This document shows, piece by piece, positions 32,341 to 41,090 of a DNA stretch of 60,643 nucleotides. Made by a program: the position numbers and the translations under genes. Within the stretch, counting starts at the first letter, position 1. Every line of letters begins with the position of its first letter. Below the pieces are notes generated by a model, which saw only the letters and a list, made by a program, of their open reading frames with translations, did not search any database and had not been told where the DNA came from. This stretch comes from an uncultured Sphingomonadales bacterium (GTDB lineage: Bacteria > Pseudomonadota > Alphaproteobacteria > Sphingomonadales > Sphingomonadaceae), in contig CALCBC010000019.1 of NCBI GenBank assembly GCA_937898525.1, positions 1-60,643 of the forward strand, read 5' to 3'.

Positions 32341-33708
32341 ATGGCCACTACAGCGGAAGGCGCGCGGTTCGACGTCGCGGCCTTCATCGACGAGCGGCCG
32401 ATCGGGTGGCGCGAGATCACCACGCTGGTGGTGGTCTCTATCGTGCTCTTCATCGACGGCTTCGACATGTACTTCTTCGGCAAGATGCTGCCCGCCATCG
32501 CGGAGGGACTCGGGGTCGAGCCCGCGGCGATGACCGGCGTGGTGTTCTGGCAGCAGGTCGGGATGTTCGCCGGGGCGATCGTGATGCCGCCGCTGGCCGA
32601 CCGGATCGGGCGCCGACCTGTTCTGGGTATGGGACTGCTGACCTTCGGCGTGCTGACGCTGTGGGCGGCGTGGTCGACTTCCCCGGTGATGATGGCCTGG
32701 CTTCGCGGCATCTCGGGGATCTTCTTCTCTGCCATGCTGCCCGTGGCGCTGGCGCTGCTTGCCGAGATGACGCCGCGTCGTCGCAGGGCGTCGTTCATCT
32801 CGATCGCGCTCGTTTGCTTTTCGGGCGCGAACATCGCCAGCGGAGCGATCACCGCCTGGGCGCTCGACATCTACGGCTGGCAGATCGGTTTCTGGCTCGG
32901 CGGCGCGCTGCCGCTCGTCGCCTTCCCGCTCCTGCTGCTACTTCCGGAATCGCTGACTTTCCGCGTGACTCGCAATCCCACCGACCCGCGCATCGGCGAG
33001 GCGATCCGCCGCATCGATCCCGCCGCGGGAATAACCGGGGGCGAAATATTCCACCTCGGTGAGAGTGCGCGGCCGGTCGAGAAGCTCGGACCGCTGGCGA
33101 TGTTCTCCGGCACCTACAGGCTCAAGACCCTGATTCTGTTCTCGGCCTGCTTTCTCGCGATGGGCAACATCGCGCTGCTCGCCAACTGGCTGCCGACCTA
33201 TTTCCAGGAACTCGGCGGGCTGCCGATCCAGGAGTTCGCCAAATACATGATGATCGGCTTCCTCGGCGGCGCGCTGGGCACGCTGACGATGGGCCGGCTG
33301 ATGGACAAACTGAATCCGCATGTCCTGATCGCCGCGTTCTTCGTGATCGACGCCGTCGCGCTCGCCTCGCTCGGCTACCTGCCGGCCGGCACGGCGGCCT
33401 TCGTGCTGGGACTCATCGTCTGGAACTTCTGCCAGGTTGGCGGGCAGACCGGCATCAACACGCTGGCGACCCTCGGCTACCCGCCCGAGATGCGCAGCAG
33501 CGGGATCGGCTGGGCGGGCGCGACCGGGCGGATCGGCGGGATCGTGTTCCCGACCATCGGCGGCCTCGCGCTCGGCACGACGCTGTCGCTGCAAGCCATC
33601 ATGCTGATCATCGCCGTGCCGGCGCTCGCAGTCGCAGTGCTGATCGTCCTGCTCGGCACCGTCGGCGGGGACGTGCGCCCCGCCGATCGGCAACCGAAGC
33701 CCGCCTAG
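32341..33708 (+). CDS. MFS transporter, aromatic acid:H+ symporter-like
   Basis: 455 residues with about 12 hydrophobic segments. FIDGFDMYFFGKMLPAI in helix 1 and PPLADRIGRRPVLGMGLLTFG between helices 2 and 3 are characteristic of the AAHS subgroup (PcaK/MhpT-like), including the D-G-x-D motif. The ATG follows GGAGAGGACGC. It ends in a four-base tail-to-tail overlap with the sulfatase gene, and may import or export the organic acid or phenol freed by that enzyme; this link rests on position only. Confidence 0.92.
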   Translation: MATTAEGARFDVAAFIDERPIGWREITTLVVVSIVLFIDGFDMYFFGKMLPAIAEGLGVEPAAMTGVVFWQQVGMFAGAIVMPPLADRIGRRPVLGMGLLTFGVLTLWAAWSTSPVMMAWLRGISGIFFSAMLPVALALLAEMTPRRRRASFISIALVCFSGANIASGAITAWALDIYGWQIGFWLGGALPLVAFPLLLLLPESLTFRVTRNPTDPRIGEAIRRIDPAAGITGGEIFHLGESARPVEKLGPLAMFSGTYRLKTLILFSACFLAMGNIALLANWLPTYFQELGGLPIQEFAKYMMIGFLGGALGTLTMGRLMDKLNPHVLIAAFFVIDAVALASLGYLPAGTAAFVLGLIVWNFCQVGGQTGINTLATLGYPPEMRSSGIGWAGATGRIGGIVFPTIGGLALGTTLSLQAIMLIIAVPALAVAVLIVLLGTVGGDVRPADRQPKPA

Positions 33709-35150
33709 TCGCGCGCCGGAGGCGGCGAGGGGGGCGGCGTGTTGAAGTGGTCGGCGAGGTTGCTGGGCGAGTTGCCCGCGCTCGGCGCGGCGGGATCGTA
33801 GAGCATTCCCGCGTTCCACTCCTCCCACTCGGTCCTCAGGGCTGCGAAGCGCTCCGGCAGGCGGTCTTTCAGGTTAGCGCGCTCAAGCGGATCGGCGACC
33901 ACGTCGAACAGGAACTCGTTCTCGTTGATCTTGAGGTACTTGTAGTTGCCGCGGCGGGCGGCTCGCTGCTCCTTGTGATTGTATCGCCAGAACAGCGCGC
34001 GCTCGGGCAGGGTTCCGCCGGCGAGCGCCGGGGCGATGTCGACACCGTCGCTCGGAAACTCAGCGCTCTGCTGCCCGCCACCCGCGGCGACGAACGTCGG
34101 CAGCCAGTCCATCGAGATGATCGGGACGTCGCTGCGGCTTCCCGGGGCGACCCTGCCGGGCCAGCGAACGATGGCCGGTACGCGCAGTCCACCTTCGAGC
34201 AGCTCGGTCTTCTTGCCGGTGAACGGCCAGGTGTCGCTGAAGCGCTCGCCGCCGTTGTCGCTGGTGAACACAACGATCGTGTCGCGGTCGAAGCCCAGTT
34301 CGGCGAGCCTGGCGAGTACCCGACCGATGTTGTCGTCCATCGACTTCACCATCTTCGCGTACGTCTCGAGCGTGCCACCATCGTAGTGGAAGATCGAGCC
34401 GCCGGCCGCGGCGAGCCGTGCGCTCTCTGCCCGGCCTTCCTCGTCGTTGCCTTCCCACGGCCAGTGCGGCGCCGTGAAGTGCAGGCTGATGAAAAACGGC
34501 TGGCGGTCCGCCGCGCGGCGTTCGAGCGTGCGGATCGTCGCGTCTGCGAGCAGGTCAGTCGTGTAGCCCACCGCCTCGAGCGGTGTCTCGCCGTCCCACA
34601 AGTCGTGATTGTTGCCGAACGCATGCGTGAAGTAGTCGATGCCGCCGCCGTAGAGGCCCCAGAATTCGTCGTAGCCGCTCTTGAGCGGCCCATACTTCGG
34701 CAGGTTGCCGAGGTGCCACTTGCCGATCAGCGTTGTCCGGTAGCCCGCGTCGCGCATCAGCGACGGCATGTTGGGCTGCTCGTCGGACGACGGCAGACCG
34801 ACGTCGGCGTTGCCGAGCGGTTCCTGAAGACCGATCGGCAGGCGATACTGGTAACGTCCGGTGATGAGGCCCACGCGGGTCGCGGTGCATACTGCGCTGT
34901 TTGCGTAGGCGTGCATGAACATCATGCCTTCGCTGGCGAGCCGGTCGAGCACCGGAGTGGTGTACTCGCGTCGGCCGTAGCAGCCGAGGTCGGCGTAGCC
35001 GAGGTCGTCGGCCATGATAAAGAGCACGTTGGGCTTGCGCCCGGTCGCCTGCGCCAGCGTGGGGCCGGCAGTGGCCAGCGCCGCCGTGCCGAGCGCCCCT
35101 GCCAGCGCCGTGCGGCGAGTCAATGTCAGCCGCGCCTCGCTGTTGGTCAT
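33705..35150 (-). CDS. Tat-exported type I sulfatase
   Basis: 481 residues. The Tat signal is TRRTALAGALGTAALATAGPTLAQA. The catalytic domain starts KPNVLFIMADDLGYADLGCYG with metal-binding Asp pairs; the formylglycine site is C88-T-A-T-R92 followed by LITGRYQYR. The usual motif is C-x-P-x-R, so Ala replaces Pro. FTSDNGGERF and GKKTELLEGGLRVP supply further metal and sulfate ligands. Requires formylglycine maturation, normally by FGE; no FGE gene is present (egtB only shares the fold). Same strand as the TonB receptor upstream, separated by two hairpins. Confidence 0.94.
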   Translation of the reverse strand: MTNSEARLTLTRRTALAGALGTAALATAGPTLAQATGRKPNVLFIMADDLGYADLGCYGRREYTTPVLDRLASEGMMFMHAYANSAVCTATRVGLITGRYQYRLPIGLQEPLGNADVGLPSSDEQPNMPSLMRDAGYRTTLIGKWHLGNLPKYGPLKSGYDEFWGLYGGGIDYFTHAFGNNHDLWDGETPLEAVGYTTDLLADATIRTLERRAADRQPFFISLHFTAPHWPWEGNDEEGRAESARLAAAGGSIFHYDGGTLETYAKMVKSMDDNIGRVLARLAELGFDRDTIVVFTSDNGGERFSDTWPFTGKKTELLEGGLRVPAIVRWPGRVAPGSRSDVPIISMDWLPTFVAAGGGQQSAEFPSDGVDIAPALAGGTLPERALFWRYNHKEQRAARRGNYKYLKINENEFLFDVVADPLERANLKDRLPERFAALRTEWEEWNAGMLYDPAAPSAGNSPSNLADHFNTPPPSPPPARD

Positions 35151-35178
35151 CCCTACTTTCCTTCCGTCAAGTCATGGT

Positions 35179-35262
35179 GGCGGCCCCGCCCGGGCGTCGT
35201 GCGCCCGGGAGAGGCCGCCAGTCTAGGAGGGTGCCGGTCCGGAGCACAATGGCTCGGCACCC
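35179..35262 (-). terminator. Two tandem hairpins between receptor and sulfatase genes
   Basis: Hairpin 1, 35179-35219: outer arms GGCGGCC / GGCCGCC and inner arms CCCGGGCG / CGCCCGGG. Hairpin 2, 35229-35262: arms GGGTGCCG / CGGCACCC. Both lie in the 130-base gap between the receptor stop (35281) and the sulfatase start (35150). Neither has a clear T run, so partial termination or mRNA stabilisation is more likely than full termination. Confidence 0.5.
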
Positions 35263-35280
35263 CCACGACGCCGGTCCCCC

Positions 35281-38200
35281 TTACATGCGGAATTTCACCC
35301 CCAGCGTGAATCGCCGCCCGAGCACGTCGAACAGCTGGGTGTTGACCTGGCCGGAGTAGGCGGTGAACCCGCTGAAGGTGCCCGTGACCGGGGGATCCTT
35401 GTCGAGCAGGTTGGTGACGGCCAGGAAGACTTCGGCCTCCGTATTGGCGATCTCGAAGTCGTAGCCGAGCCGCGTGTCGAGGTAGAGCACAGCAGGCACC
35501 GAGTTGTCGGCGATGTTGGTTCCCTCGACCGCCTCGTCGCCCCCGATCAGGTGGGCGCGCTTGCCGGAACCGACGTAGCGGCCCTGCAGGAAGGCGCTGA
35601 ACGGCCCATTGCTGTAGGTGAGGTTCGCCGTCGCCTTGAACTCGGGGAACATGCCGGGTGCGCCGCTGTCGGGCGCGAGGCCAGTGAGCCCGTCGAAGCG
35701 GGTTTCCACCCCCGTGGCGCCGATGTCCGAGCGATCGAGCAACCAGGTCGCGAACACGCGCCCGCCGAGGCGCTCGTCGCCTCCGAACAGCCTCACATCG
35801 TTGCTGTAGGCGAGCTCGAAGTCGATGCCCTCGACCCGCGACGCGGCAACGTTCACGAACTGGTTGCCGACGAGGATCATCTTCGGATGCCCGCCGGCGT
35901 CGGTTACCCCTTCGAAGGTGATGAGGTCGCAGAACATCTGCTCGCCGTCCTCGAGGCAGCGGCGCGCGACTTCGTTGGTGCCGACCGTCGCGATCGCGTC
36001 GTCGATCTTGACCTTGAACCAGTCGACCGAGGCCGAGAAGCCGGGTAGCCAGCGGGGCTGGTAAACCGCACCGGCGGTGAAGGTGTCGGCACTCTCCGGC
36101 CGGATGTTCGGATTGCCGCCCGAGAAGATCGTCACCTGGTAGCTGTTGGTGCAATTGAGCGCGGGCGTGTTCGCCTGACACGCCGCGATGTCGGCATCGG
36201 TGATGCGGGTGTCGATCACGTTGCCCACGCCGCCCGTCTTGTCGAACCGCTCGGACAGGTTGCCCGCGCGGACGTCGCGCGAATAGGTCCCGCGCAGGCG
36301 GAATTCGCTCGAGAATGTCAGGTCGAGCCCGAACTTGTAGGCCCAGACCGTGCCCGCACCCGAATAGTTCGCCCAGCGGCCCGCCATGTTGAGCGTGGCC
36401 GAGTCCACCAGCGCGGTGTCGGAGAGGAGCGGAAAGAGCATCTCCCCGAACGCCTCGGTCACCGTGGTCTTGCCCTGGATGTTCGAGACCTTGGAGAACT
36501 GGTGCGCGACCGTGTTGTTGCAATCGGGCGGGCTCAGCCCGCGCAGGCCGAGTTCGGCCGCGGTGGCGAGACTGCAGGGGTGGTAGCCGCCGTCGTGGTC
36601 GGACTGCTGGTTGGCTTGGTCCTGGACCACCTGGTAGATCGATTCCTCGCGCCACGAGGCACCGAACGCGAGTTTCACGGTACCGGCCCAGTTGCGGACC
36701 AGGTCGCCCCGAGCCGAGATTTCGGCGAGCTGCTGCTTGAAGGTGGTGATGTTCCGCTTCGAATCGACCGTGGTGTAATCGAGCGTCTCCCCGGTGAGCC
36801 CGAGATTCGCGAAATAGAGCGGCGTGGTGATGTGCACCCCCGGGTCGTTGCCTAGGACGTAGTCGATCGCCTCGGGCGAGGCGTTGCCGCGTCCGAACAG
36901 GTTGAGTGGCTGGCAACCCGGGAACGCCGCAGCGCCTTCGGGGTCCAGCGAGACCCGGCAGACGATATTGCCGTTTCCGTCGCGGACCGCGTCCACCGCG
37001 GCAAAGATGCGGTCGATGCGCAGCGCATACTGATCCCACACGCGCTTGCTGTGGCCGTATTGGTAGAAGCCGTCGATGAACCAGCCGTCCATGAAGCCTT
37101 CGTTGTCGAGTTGTGCGTTGAACCCGACGGTGCCGACGTTCTGGGTTGTCTTGTCGGCGAAGTAGGCTTGGCCGATGTCCTGGATGCTGCCCATGCGCCG
37201 CAGCACGAACGACTCGATGTCGTTCGCCTGCATGGTTGCCGCGAGGTCGGGCGGCAGGAACGCGTTGTCCGCGAATACGGTAATCGCCGTCGGCGAACCG
37301 ATCAGCGAGCCGCGCGGCGTGTTGTACTGCCACTGCTTGTTCTGACCGCGGACGTACTGCGCGAACACCGTGACGTTGTCGTGGATGTCGTAGTCGGCGT
37401 AAGCGAAGACCGAATAGCGCTCGGTGTCCGGCCAGAGCGTGAAGACCTCGCTCAGGTCGCCGCCAAGATCGTCACCGCTGCCGCCCGACGAACGTGAACC
37501 GGGTGTGCCGACGGCCCCGGTCGCCGGCGAGCCGGGTACGAACGGTGCGTAGCTGCCGTCGGGCCGGAACTGCAGGTTGTCGATCAGCGGGTTGGGCGAT
37601 TCGATGATGCCGTCGAACGATCCGTTCATCGACACGACGTTGGGGAAGTCTGTCCAGACTCCGTTGAAGTTGATCGCGCCCCAGCTCTGATACCAGTCAC
37701 GGTCCTTGTAGCTGTGGATCCCCTGCGTCTCGGCGATCGCGCCCGACAGCAGCAGATGTCCGCGCTCGCCGAGCTTGGTGCCCCAGGCTACCTCCGCGTC
37801 GTAACTCTCGTTGTCGCCGCGTGTGGTGATGCCGCCCTGCAGACTGGCTTCGAGCCCTTCATAGTCGGTGTTGATCAGGAAGTTGGTCACACCGGCCACC
37901 GCGTCGGTGCCGTAGGCGGCCGAGGCACCGCCGGTCGTTACCTCGATGCCCCGGATCATCGCTTCGGGAAACAGGTTGATGTCGACCCCGCCGAAGGCGC
38001 TCGATGCCGGAAAGCGGCGCCCGTTGAGCAGGGTCAGCGTCCGGTTCACGCCGAGGCCGCGCAGATTGAGCGTGCCGGTGCCGGAGCGGGTGAAGAATGC
38101 CGAATTGTTCGGCGTTTGATTGCCGTAGAACTGCGGCAGCTGGGTCACGCTCGCGATCAGCGAGCTCGGATCCATCGCCTCCAGTTCTTCACCCTGGACC

Positions 38201-38415
38201 GCCGTCACCGGGACGGGGGTCTCCATGCCTGAGGTGAACAGGCGAGAACCGGTGACAACGATGACCTGGTCGCTGCCGCCGCTACCGCCGGCGGCACCTG
38301 CCGGCTCGTCCTGGGCCAACGCCGGCGAGCCCGACAAGGCAAGCACTGCGGCGCTCACGCCGGCCGTCCACCCGCGACGCAGGCGCGCGCGGCCGGAAAT
38401 GACGATCGATGACAT
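35281..38415 (-). CDS. TonB-dependent outer membrane receptor
   Basis: 1044 residues. A signal peptide (GWTAGVSAAVLALSGSPALAQ) is followed by a plug domain (VIVVTGSRLFTSGMETPVPVTAVQGEELEAM...RGLGVNRTLTLLNGRRFP...GASAAYGTDAVAGVTNFLI) and a large barrel ending in the aromatic-rich FTLGVKFRM. The long extracellular loops and RRFPASSAFGGVDINLFPEAMIRGIEV resemble sphingomonad receptors for organic molecules rather than siderophore receptors. An AGGGAGGG ribosome site precedes the ATG at 38415. Divergent LysR and downstream sulfatase suggest uptake of a sulfated compound. Confidence 0.94.
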   Translation of the reverse strand: MSSIVISGRARLRRGWTAGVSAAVLALSGSPALAQDEPAGAAGGSGGSDQVIVVTGSRLFTSGMETPVPVTAVQGEELEAMDPSSLIASVTQLPQFYGNQTPNNSAFFTRSGTGTLNLRGLGVNRTLTLLNGRRFPASSAFGGVDINLFPEAMIRGIEVTTGGASAAYGTDAVAGVTNFLINTDYEGLEASLQGGITTRGDNESYDAEVAWGTKLGERGHLLLSGAIAETQGIHSYKDRDWYQSWGAINFNGVWTDFPNVVSMNGSFDGIIESPNPLIDNLQFRPDGSYAPFVPGSPATGAVGTPGSRSSGGSGDDLGGDLSEVFTLWPDTERYSVFAYADYDIHDNVTVFAQYVRGQNKQWQYNTPRGSLIGSPTAITVFADNAFLPPDLAATMQANDIESFVLRRMGSIQDIGQAYFADKTTQNVGTVGFNAQLDNEGFMDGWFIDGFYQYGHSKRVWDQYALRIDRIFAAVDAVRDGNGNIVCRVSLDPEGAAAFPGCQPLNLFGRGNASPEAIDYVLGNDPGVHITTPLYFANLGLTGETLDYTTVDSKRNITTFKQQLAEISARGDLVRNWAGTVKLAFGASWREESIYQVVQDQANQQSDHDGGYHPCSLATAAELGLRGLSPPDCNNTVAHQFSKVSNIQGKTTVTEAFGEMLFPLLSDTALVDSATLNMAGRWANYSGAGTVWAYKFGLDLTFSSEFRLRGTYSRDVRAGNLSERFDKTGGVGNVIDTRITDADIAACQANTPALNCTNSYQVTIFSGGNPNIRPESADTFTAGAVYQPRWLPGFSASVDWFKVKIDDAIATVGTNEVARRCLEDGEQMFCDLITFEGVTDAGGHPKMILVGNQFVNVAASRVEGIDFELAYSNDVRLFGGDERLGGRVFATWLLDRSDIGATGVETRFDGLTGLAPDSGAPGMFPEFKATANLTYSNGPFSAFLQGRYVGSGKRAHLIGGDEAVEGTNIADNSVPAVLYLDTRLGYDFEIANTEAEVFLAVTNLLDKDPPVTGTFSGFTAYSGQVNTQLFDVLGRRFTLGVKFRM

Positions 38416-38537
38416 GGATAACCCTCCCTTTTTGCTCCCTTTGCGGCGGAGGTCGTCCGGGACAGGCGTGAAAGCAACGCATCGCGAAGTGATGACAGGT
38501 GATAATTTACAGGTTATGACTGGCCGACGAACCGATA
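38416..38537. promoter_or_regulatory. Divergent promoter region between TonB receptor and LysR gene
   Basis: The 122-base gap separates the two outward-facing starts, the usual place for a LysR operator. It is AT-richer than its surroundings near 38485-38520 (GATAATTTACAGGTTATGAC). No textbook T-N11-A palindrome stands out, so the operator position is not assigned. Confidence 0.4.
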
Positions 38538-39488
38538 ATGCCCAGCTTTCCGTTCACCCTTCGCCAACTGGAGGTTTTCGCCAGTCTCTGCGCCACTCGC
38601 AGCTTTCGGCGCAGCGCCGAGAATCTCGGTATTTCCCAAGCTTCGGTCAGCAATCAGATCAAGGCGCTCGAACAGCAGCTCGGGTTTTCGCTGTTCGTGC
38701 GGCGTCCGGGGCAAAGGCCGTCGCTGACCCCTGAAGGGACGGCCTTTCTCGACGACATGCGCGCATTCCTTGCGGCCGGTGAGGCGCTTGCAGCACACCG
38801 GCGCAGCAGCGGCGACGAAGCCGAGCAGCCGGTCCGCTATCGGGTACTGGTGGGCCAGGGCTTGCTCGACAACTTCATTCGTCCGCGGCTCGACCGGCTG
38901 TTTGCCAGCCACCCGCAGATCGAACTCGCGTTCGAAGCCCATCCGCCGAGCCGCCAACTGGCCCGCGACCTCGAGGACGGCCTGTTCGACTTTGGCCTGA
39001 TCCATCAGCGCGCCGACCGGCCCGTCGAACCGCACTTGCGACAGCTCGCGCTCGTGCGGGGCGGGATTTACGGACACCGCAAGTTTGCCGAGGGCCGGGA
39101 GCTTCCCCTCAGAACTGACGAGCTCAACGCCCTCCCGTTCATCATGCCACTCGCGGCGAGCCAACAGGAAGACGACATCCTGCGCCTGTTCGACCGCTAC
39201 GGCATTCGACCTCGCCGGGTGATCGGCCACACCCAGTACTACGACGTCATGGCCGCCATGCTCGAACGCGGGGTCGGCGTCTCGTCGTTCGCCGACGCAA
39301 TCCTTCCCCCCGAGATGCGCGACGACGTGATCCTGCTCCATCCGCTCGAAGACTGGCGCCTGCTCTGGTACCGCAAGGATACCGGGGGCGATCCGCGCTG
39401 CGATGCGGTGCAGGCCTTCCTGATCTCGTGCGTGCTGCAGGATCCGAACTACCGCACGATCTCGGTCTTCGCCGAGGGCCTCGTCTGA
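38538..39488 (+). CDS. LysR-family transcriptional regulator
   Basis: 316 residues. N-terminal winged helix FTLRQLEVFASLCATRSFRRSAENLGISQASVSNQIKALEQQLGFSLFVRRPGQRPSLT; effector-binding domain after about residue 95. Positioned divergently from the TonB receptor, so it probably controls the receptor, sulfatase and perhaps itself in response to a transported compound. The C-terminal part (AAMLERGVGVSSFADAILPPEMRDDVILLHPL) is typical of the substrate-binding fold. Confidence 0.93.
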   Translation: MPSFPFTLRQLEVFASLCATRSFRRSAENLGISQASVSNQIKALEQQLGFSLFVRRPGQRPSLTPEGTAFLDDMRAFLAAGEALAAHRRSSGDEAEQPVRYRVLVGQGLLDNFIRPRLDRLFASHPQIELAFEAHPPSRQLARDLEDGLFDFGLIHQRADRPVEPHLRQLALVRGGIYGHRKFAEGRELPLRTDELNALPFIMPLAASQQEDDILRLFDRYGIRPRRVIGHTQYYDVMAAMLERGVGVSSFADAILPPEMRDDVILLHPLEDWRLLWYRKDTGGDPRCDAVQAFLISCVLQDPNYRTISVFAEGLV

Positions 39489-39577
39489 CGGACAGGTCGA
39501 TCCGAGGGACCAGCTAGCGCGCGGGAGCCGGGCAAGGGGGGACGGAACCCCTGTCCTGCCCCTCGCATTCCCTGCAC

Positions 39578-40600
39578 ATGGCGCTCGCGATCCCGCTCGA
39601 CACGTCGCCGATGGAGGCGCGGCTCACCGAGGCGATACCTGACGGCGAGGGCTGGCAGTTCGAACCCAAATGGGACGGCTTTCGTTGCCTCGCGTTTCGC
39701 GACGGGGCGAAGGTCGAACTGATGTCGAAGTCGGGCAAGCCGCTCGCGCGCTTTTTCCCGGAGATCGTCGATGCACTCGCGGCGCTCGGCGAGAGGCGTT
39801 TCGTCGTCGACGGCGAGCTCGTACTCCCCGAGGGTGAAACGCTGTCCTTCGCAGCTCTACAGCTCCGGCTGCACCCGGCGGCGTCTCGCGTGGAAAAGCT
39901 CGCTCGCGAGACCCCTGCGCAACTGATCCTGTTCGACTGCCTGCAGCTTGGCCGCCGGGACATTTCGGACCATCCCCTGGCTGAGAGGCGGGCGGCGCTC
40001 GCGGCGTTCAGGCGCGAGGCGGCCAGCCCAAGGCTGCTGCTTTCCCCTTGCACCACCGATCGGGAGCAAGCCGAGGCGTGGTTCGCGCGCACGGGCGACG
40101 CGCTCGACGGGATCGTCGCCAAGCGTCTCGACGAGCCCTACCGGCCGGGCGAGCGGGCGATGATCAAGGTCAAGAGGCACCGCACGGCCGATTGCGTCGT
40201 CGGGGGCTACCGCCGGTCGGGTGACGCCGTCGGCTCGCTGCTTCTCGGGCTCTACGACGACGCCGGCAAGCTGAACTCCGTCGGTTTCACGAGCGCGTTT
40301 TCGAACGAGGACCGTCGCAAGTTGCCGGCGAAGCTCGAGCCTCTGAAGGGGCCCTCGGCCTTCACGGGCAGCTCGCCCGGCGGGCCGAGCCGGTGGAGCA
40401 GGGGGCGCAGTTCCGAGTGGATCTCGCTCCGTCCCGAGCTCGTCGCGGAAGTGCTGTACGATCAGGTGACCGGCTCCCGGTTTCGGCACGGAACGACATT
40501 CCTGCGCTGGCGTCCCGACAAGCAGCCGCAGCAGTGCACGATGGACCAGCTTTCCCATGAGCTGCGACCCGCGGTGCTTGCCGAGGTCCTCCCGGAATAG
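39578..40600 (+). CDS. ATP-dependent DNA ligase (LigC/LigD ligase-domain type)
   Basis: 340 residues. The adenylation Lys31 is in FEPKWDGFRCLAF (K-x-D-G), with motif III VVDGELVLP, motif IV DGIVAKRLDEPY and motif V MIKVKRHRTADCVVGGY; an OB-fold domain follows. No nuclease or polymerase domain, so it is a stand-alone ligase of the kind found alongside Ku/LigD or in minor repair pathways. No Ku gene is nearby. The insertion GPSAFTGSSPGGPSRWSRGRSSEWISLRPELV belongs to the OB domain. Confidence 0.93.
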   Translation: MALAIPLDTSPMEARLTEAIPDGEGWQFEPKWDGFRCLAFRDGAKVELMSKSGKPLARFFPEIVDALAALGERRFVVDGELVLPEGETLSFAALQLRLHPAASRVEKLARETPAQLILFDCLQLGRRDISDHPLAERRAALAAFRREAASPRLLLSPCTTDREQAEAWFARTGDALDGIVAKRLDEPYRPGERAMIKVKRHRTADCVVGGYRRSGDAVGSLLLGLYDDAGKLNSVGFTSAFSNEDRRKLPAKLEPLKGPSAFTGSSPGGPSRWSRGRSSEWISLRPELVAEVLYDQVTGSRFRHGTTFLRWRPDKQPQQCTMDQLSHELRPAVLAEVLPE

Positions 40601-40620
40601 CGATCGCCTTCTCGGAATGA

Positions 40621-41010
40621 TCAGGCGGGCAGCTCGATCAATTCGATCTCGTGCCCTTGTGGACTTCGCAGCAGAGCGATCTTGACCCCGCCGGTCACGA
40701 AAACGTCGGTGACCTTCTCGGCGTCGCAGGCGAGCGCGCGGTCGTGGCTTGCCTGGATGTCGTCGCACACCAGCCCGACGGGGCCGTGGCCGGGACCGAC
40801 GGTGACGTCGCGTCCGTCCTTGTAGCGTACAAGCATCAGGTTGGGGCCCGCCTCCTGCCCCGGCAAGGCAAGCATGTGCTCGAAGAACTCCGGCTCGTCG
40901 AAAGTCGAGCGTACTTCGAACCCGAACGCGCCCTGCCAGAACGCCAGCGCCGCCTCCATGTCGGACACGTTGAGTTTGAAGAACCCGAGGCGGACTGGCG
41001 GTACGGTCAT
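40621..41010 (-). CDS. VOC-family (glyoxalase/bleomycin-resistance fold) protein
   Basis: 129 residues from the ATG at 41010; 23 more codons are open upstream but overlap the promoter region. The pattern VRLGFFKLNVSDMEAALAFWQGAFGFEVRSTFDEPEF...GLVCDDIQASHDRALACDAE...VKIALLRSPQGHEIELIEL shows two beta-alpha-beta-beta-beta modules with the C-terminal Glu metal ligand. Metal-dependent lyase, isomerase or dioxygenase of unknown substrate. Converges on the ligase and is divergent from the flippase. Confidence 0.88.
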   Translation of the reverse strand: MTVPPVRLGFFKLNVSDMEAALAFWQGAFGFEVRSTFDEPEFFEHMLALPGQEAGPNLMLVRYKDGRDVTVGPGHGPVGLVCDDIQASHDRALACDAEKVTDVFVTGGVKIALLRSPQGHEIELIELPA

Positions 41011-41090
41011 ACGGTTCCTCCCTGCGGCGGCCTCTGCGACACGGCGCGCGGCTTTGCAATCCTCGGCTGCATGGGCCAAAGCGCGCGCGG

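Noticed and set aside
35153..37333. Long second minus-strand frame inside the TonB receptor
   Set aside because: An out-of-frame reading of the receptor gene, rich in Arg, Pro and Gly. The receptor frame has plug and barrel signatures throughout.
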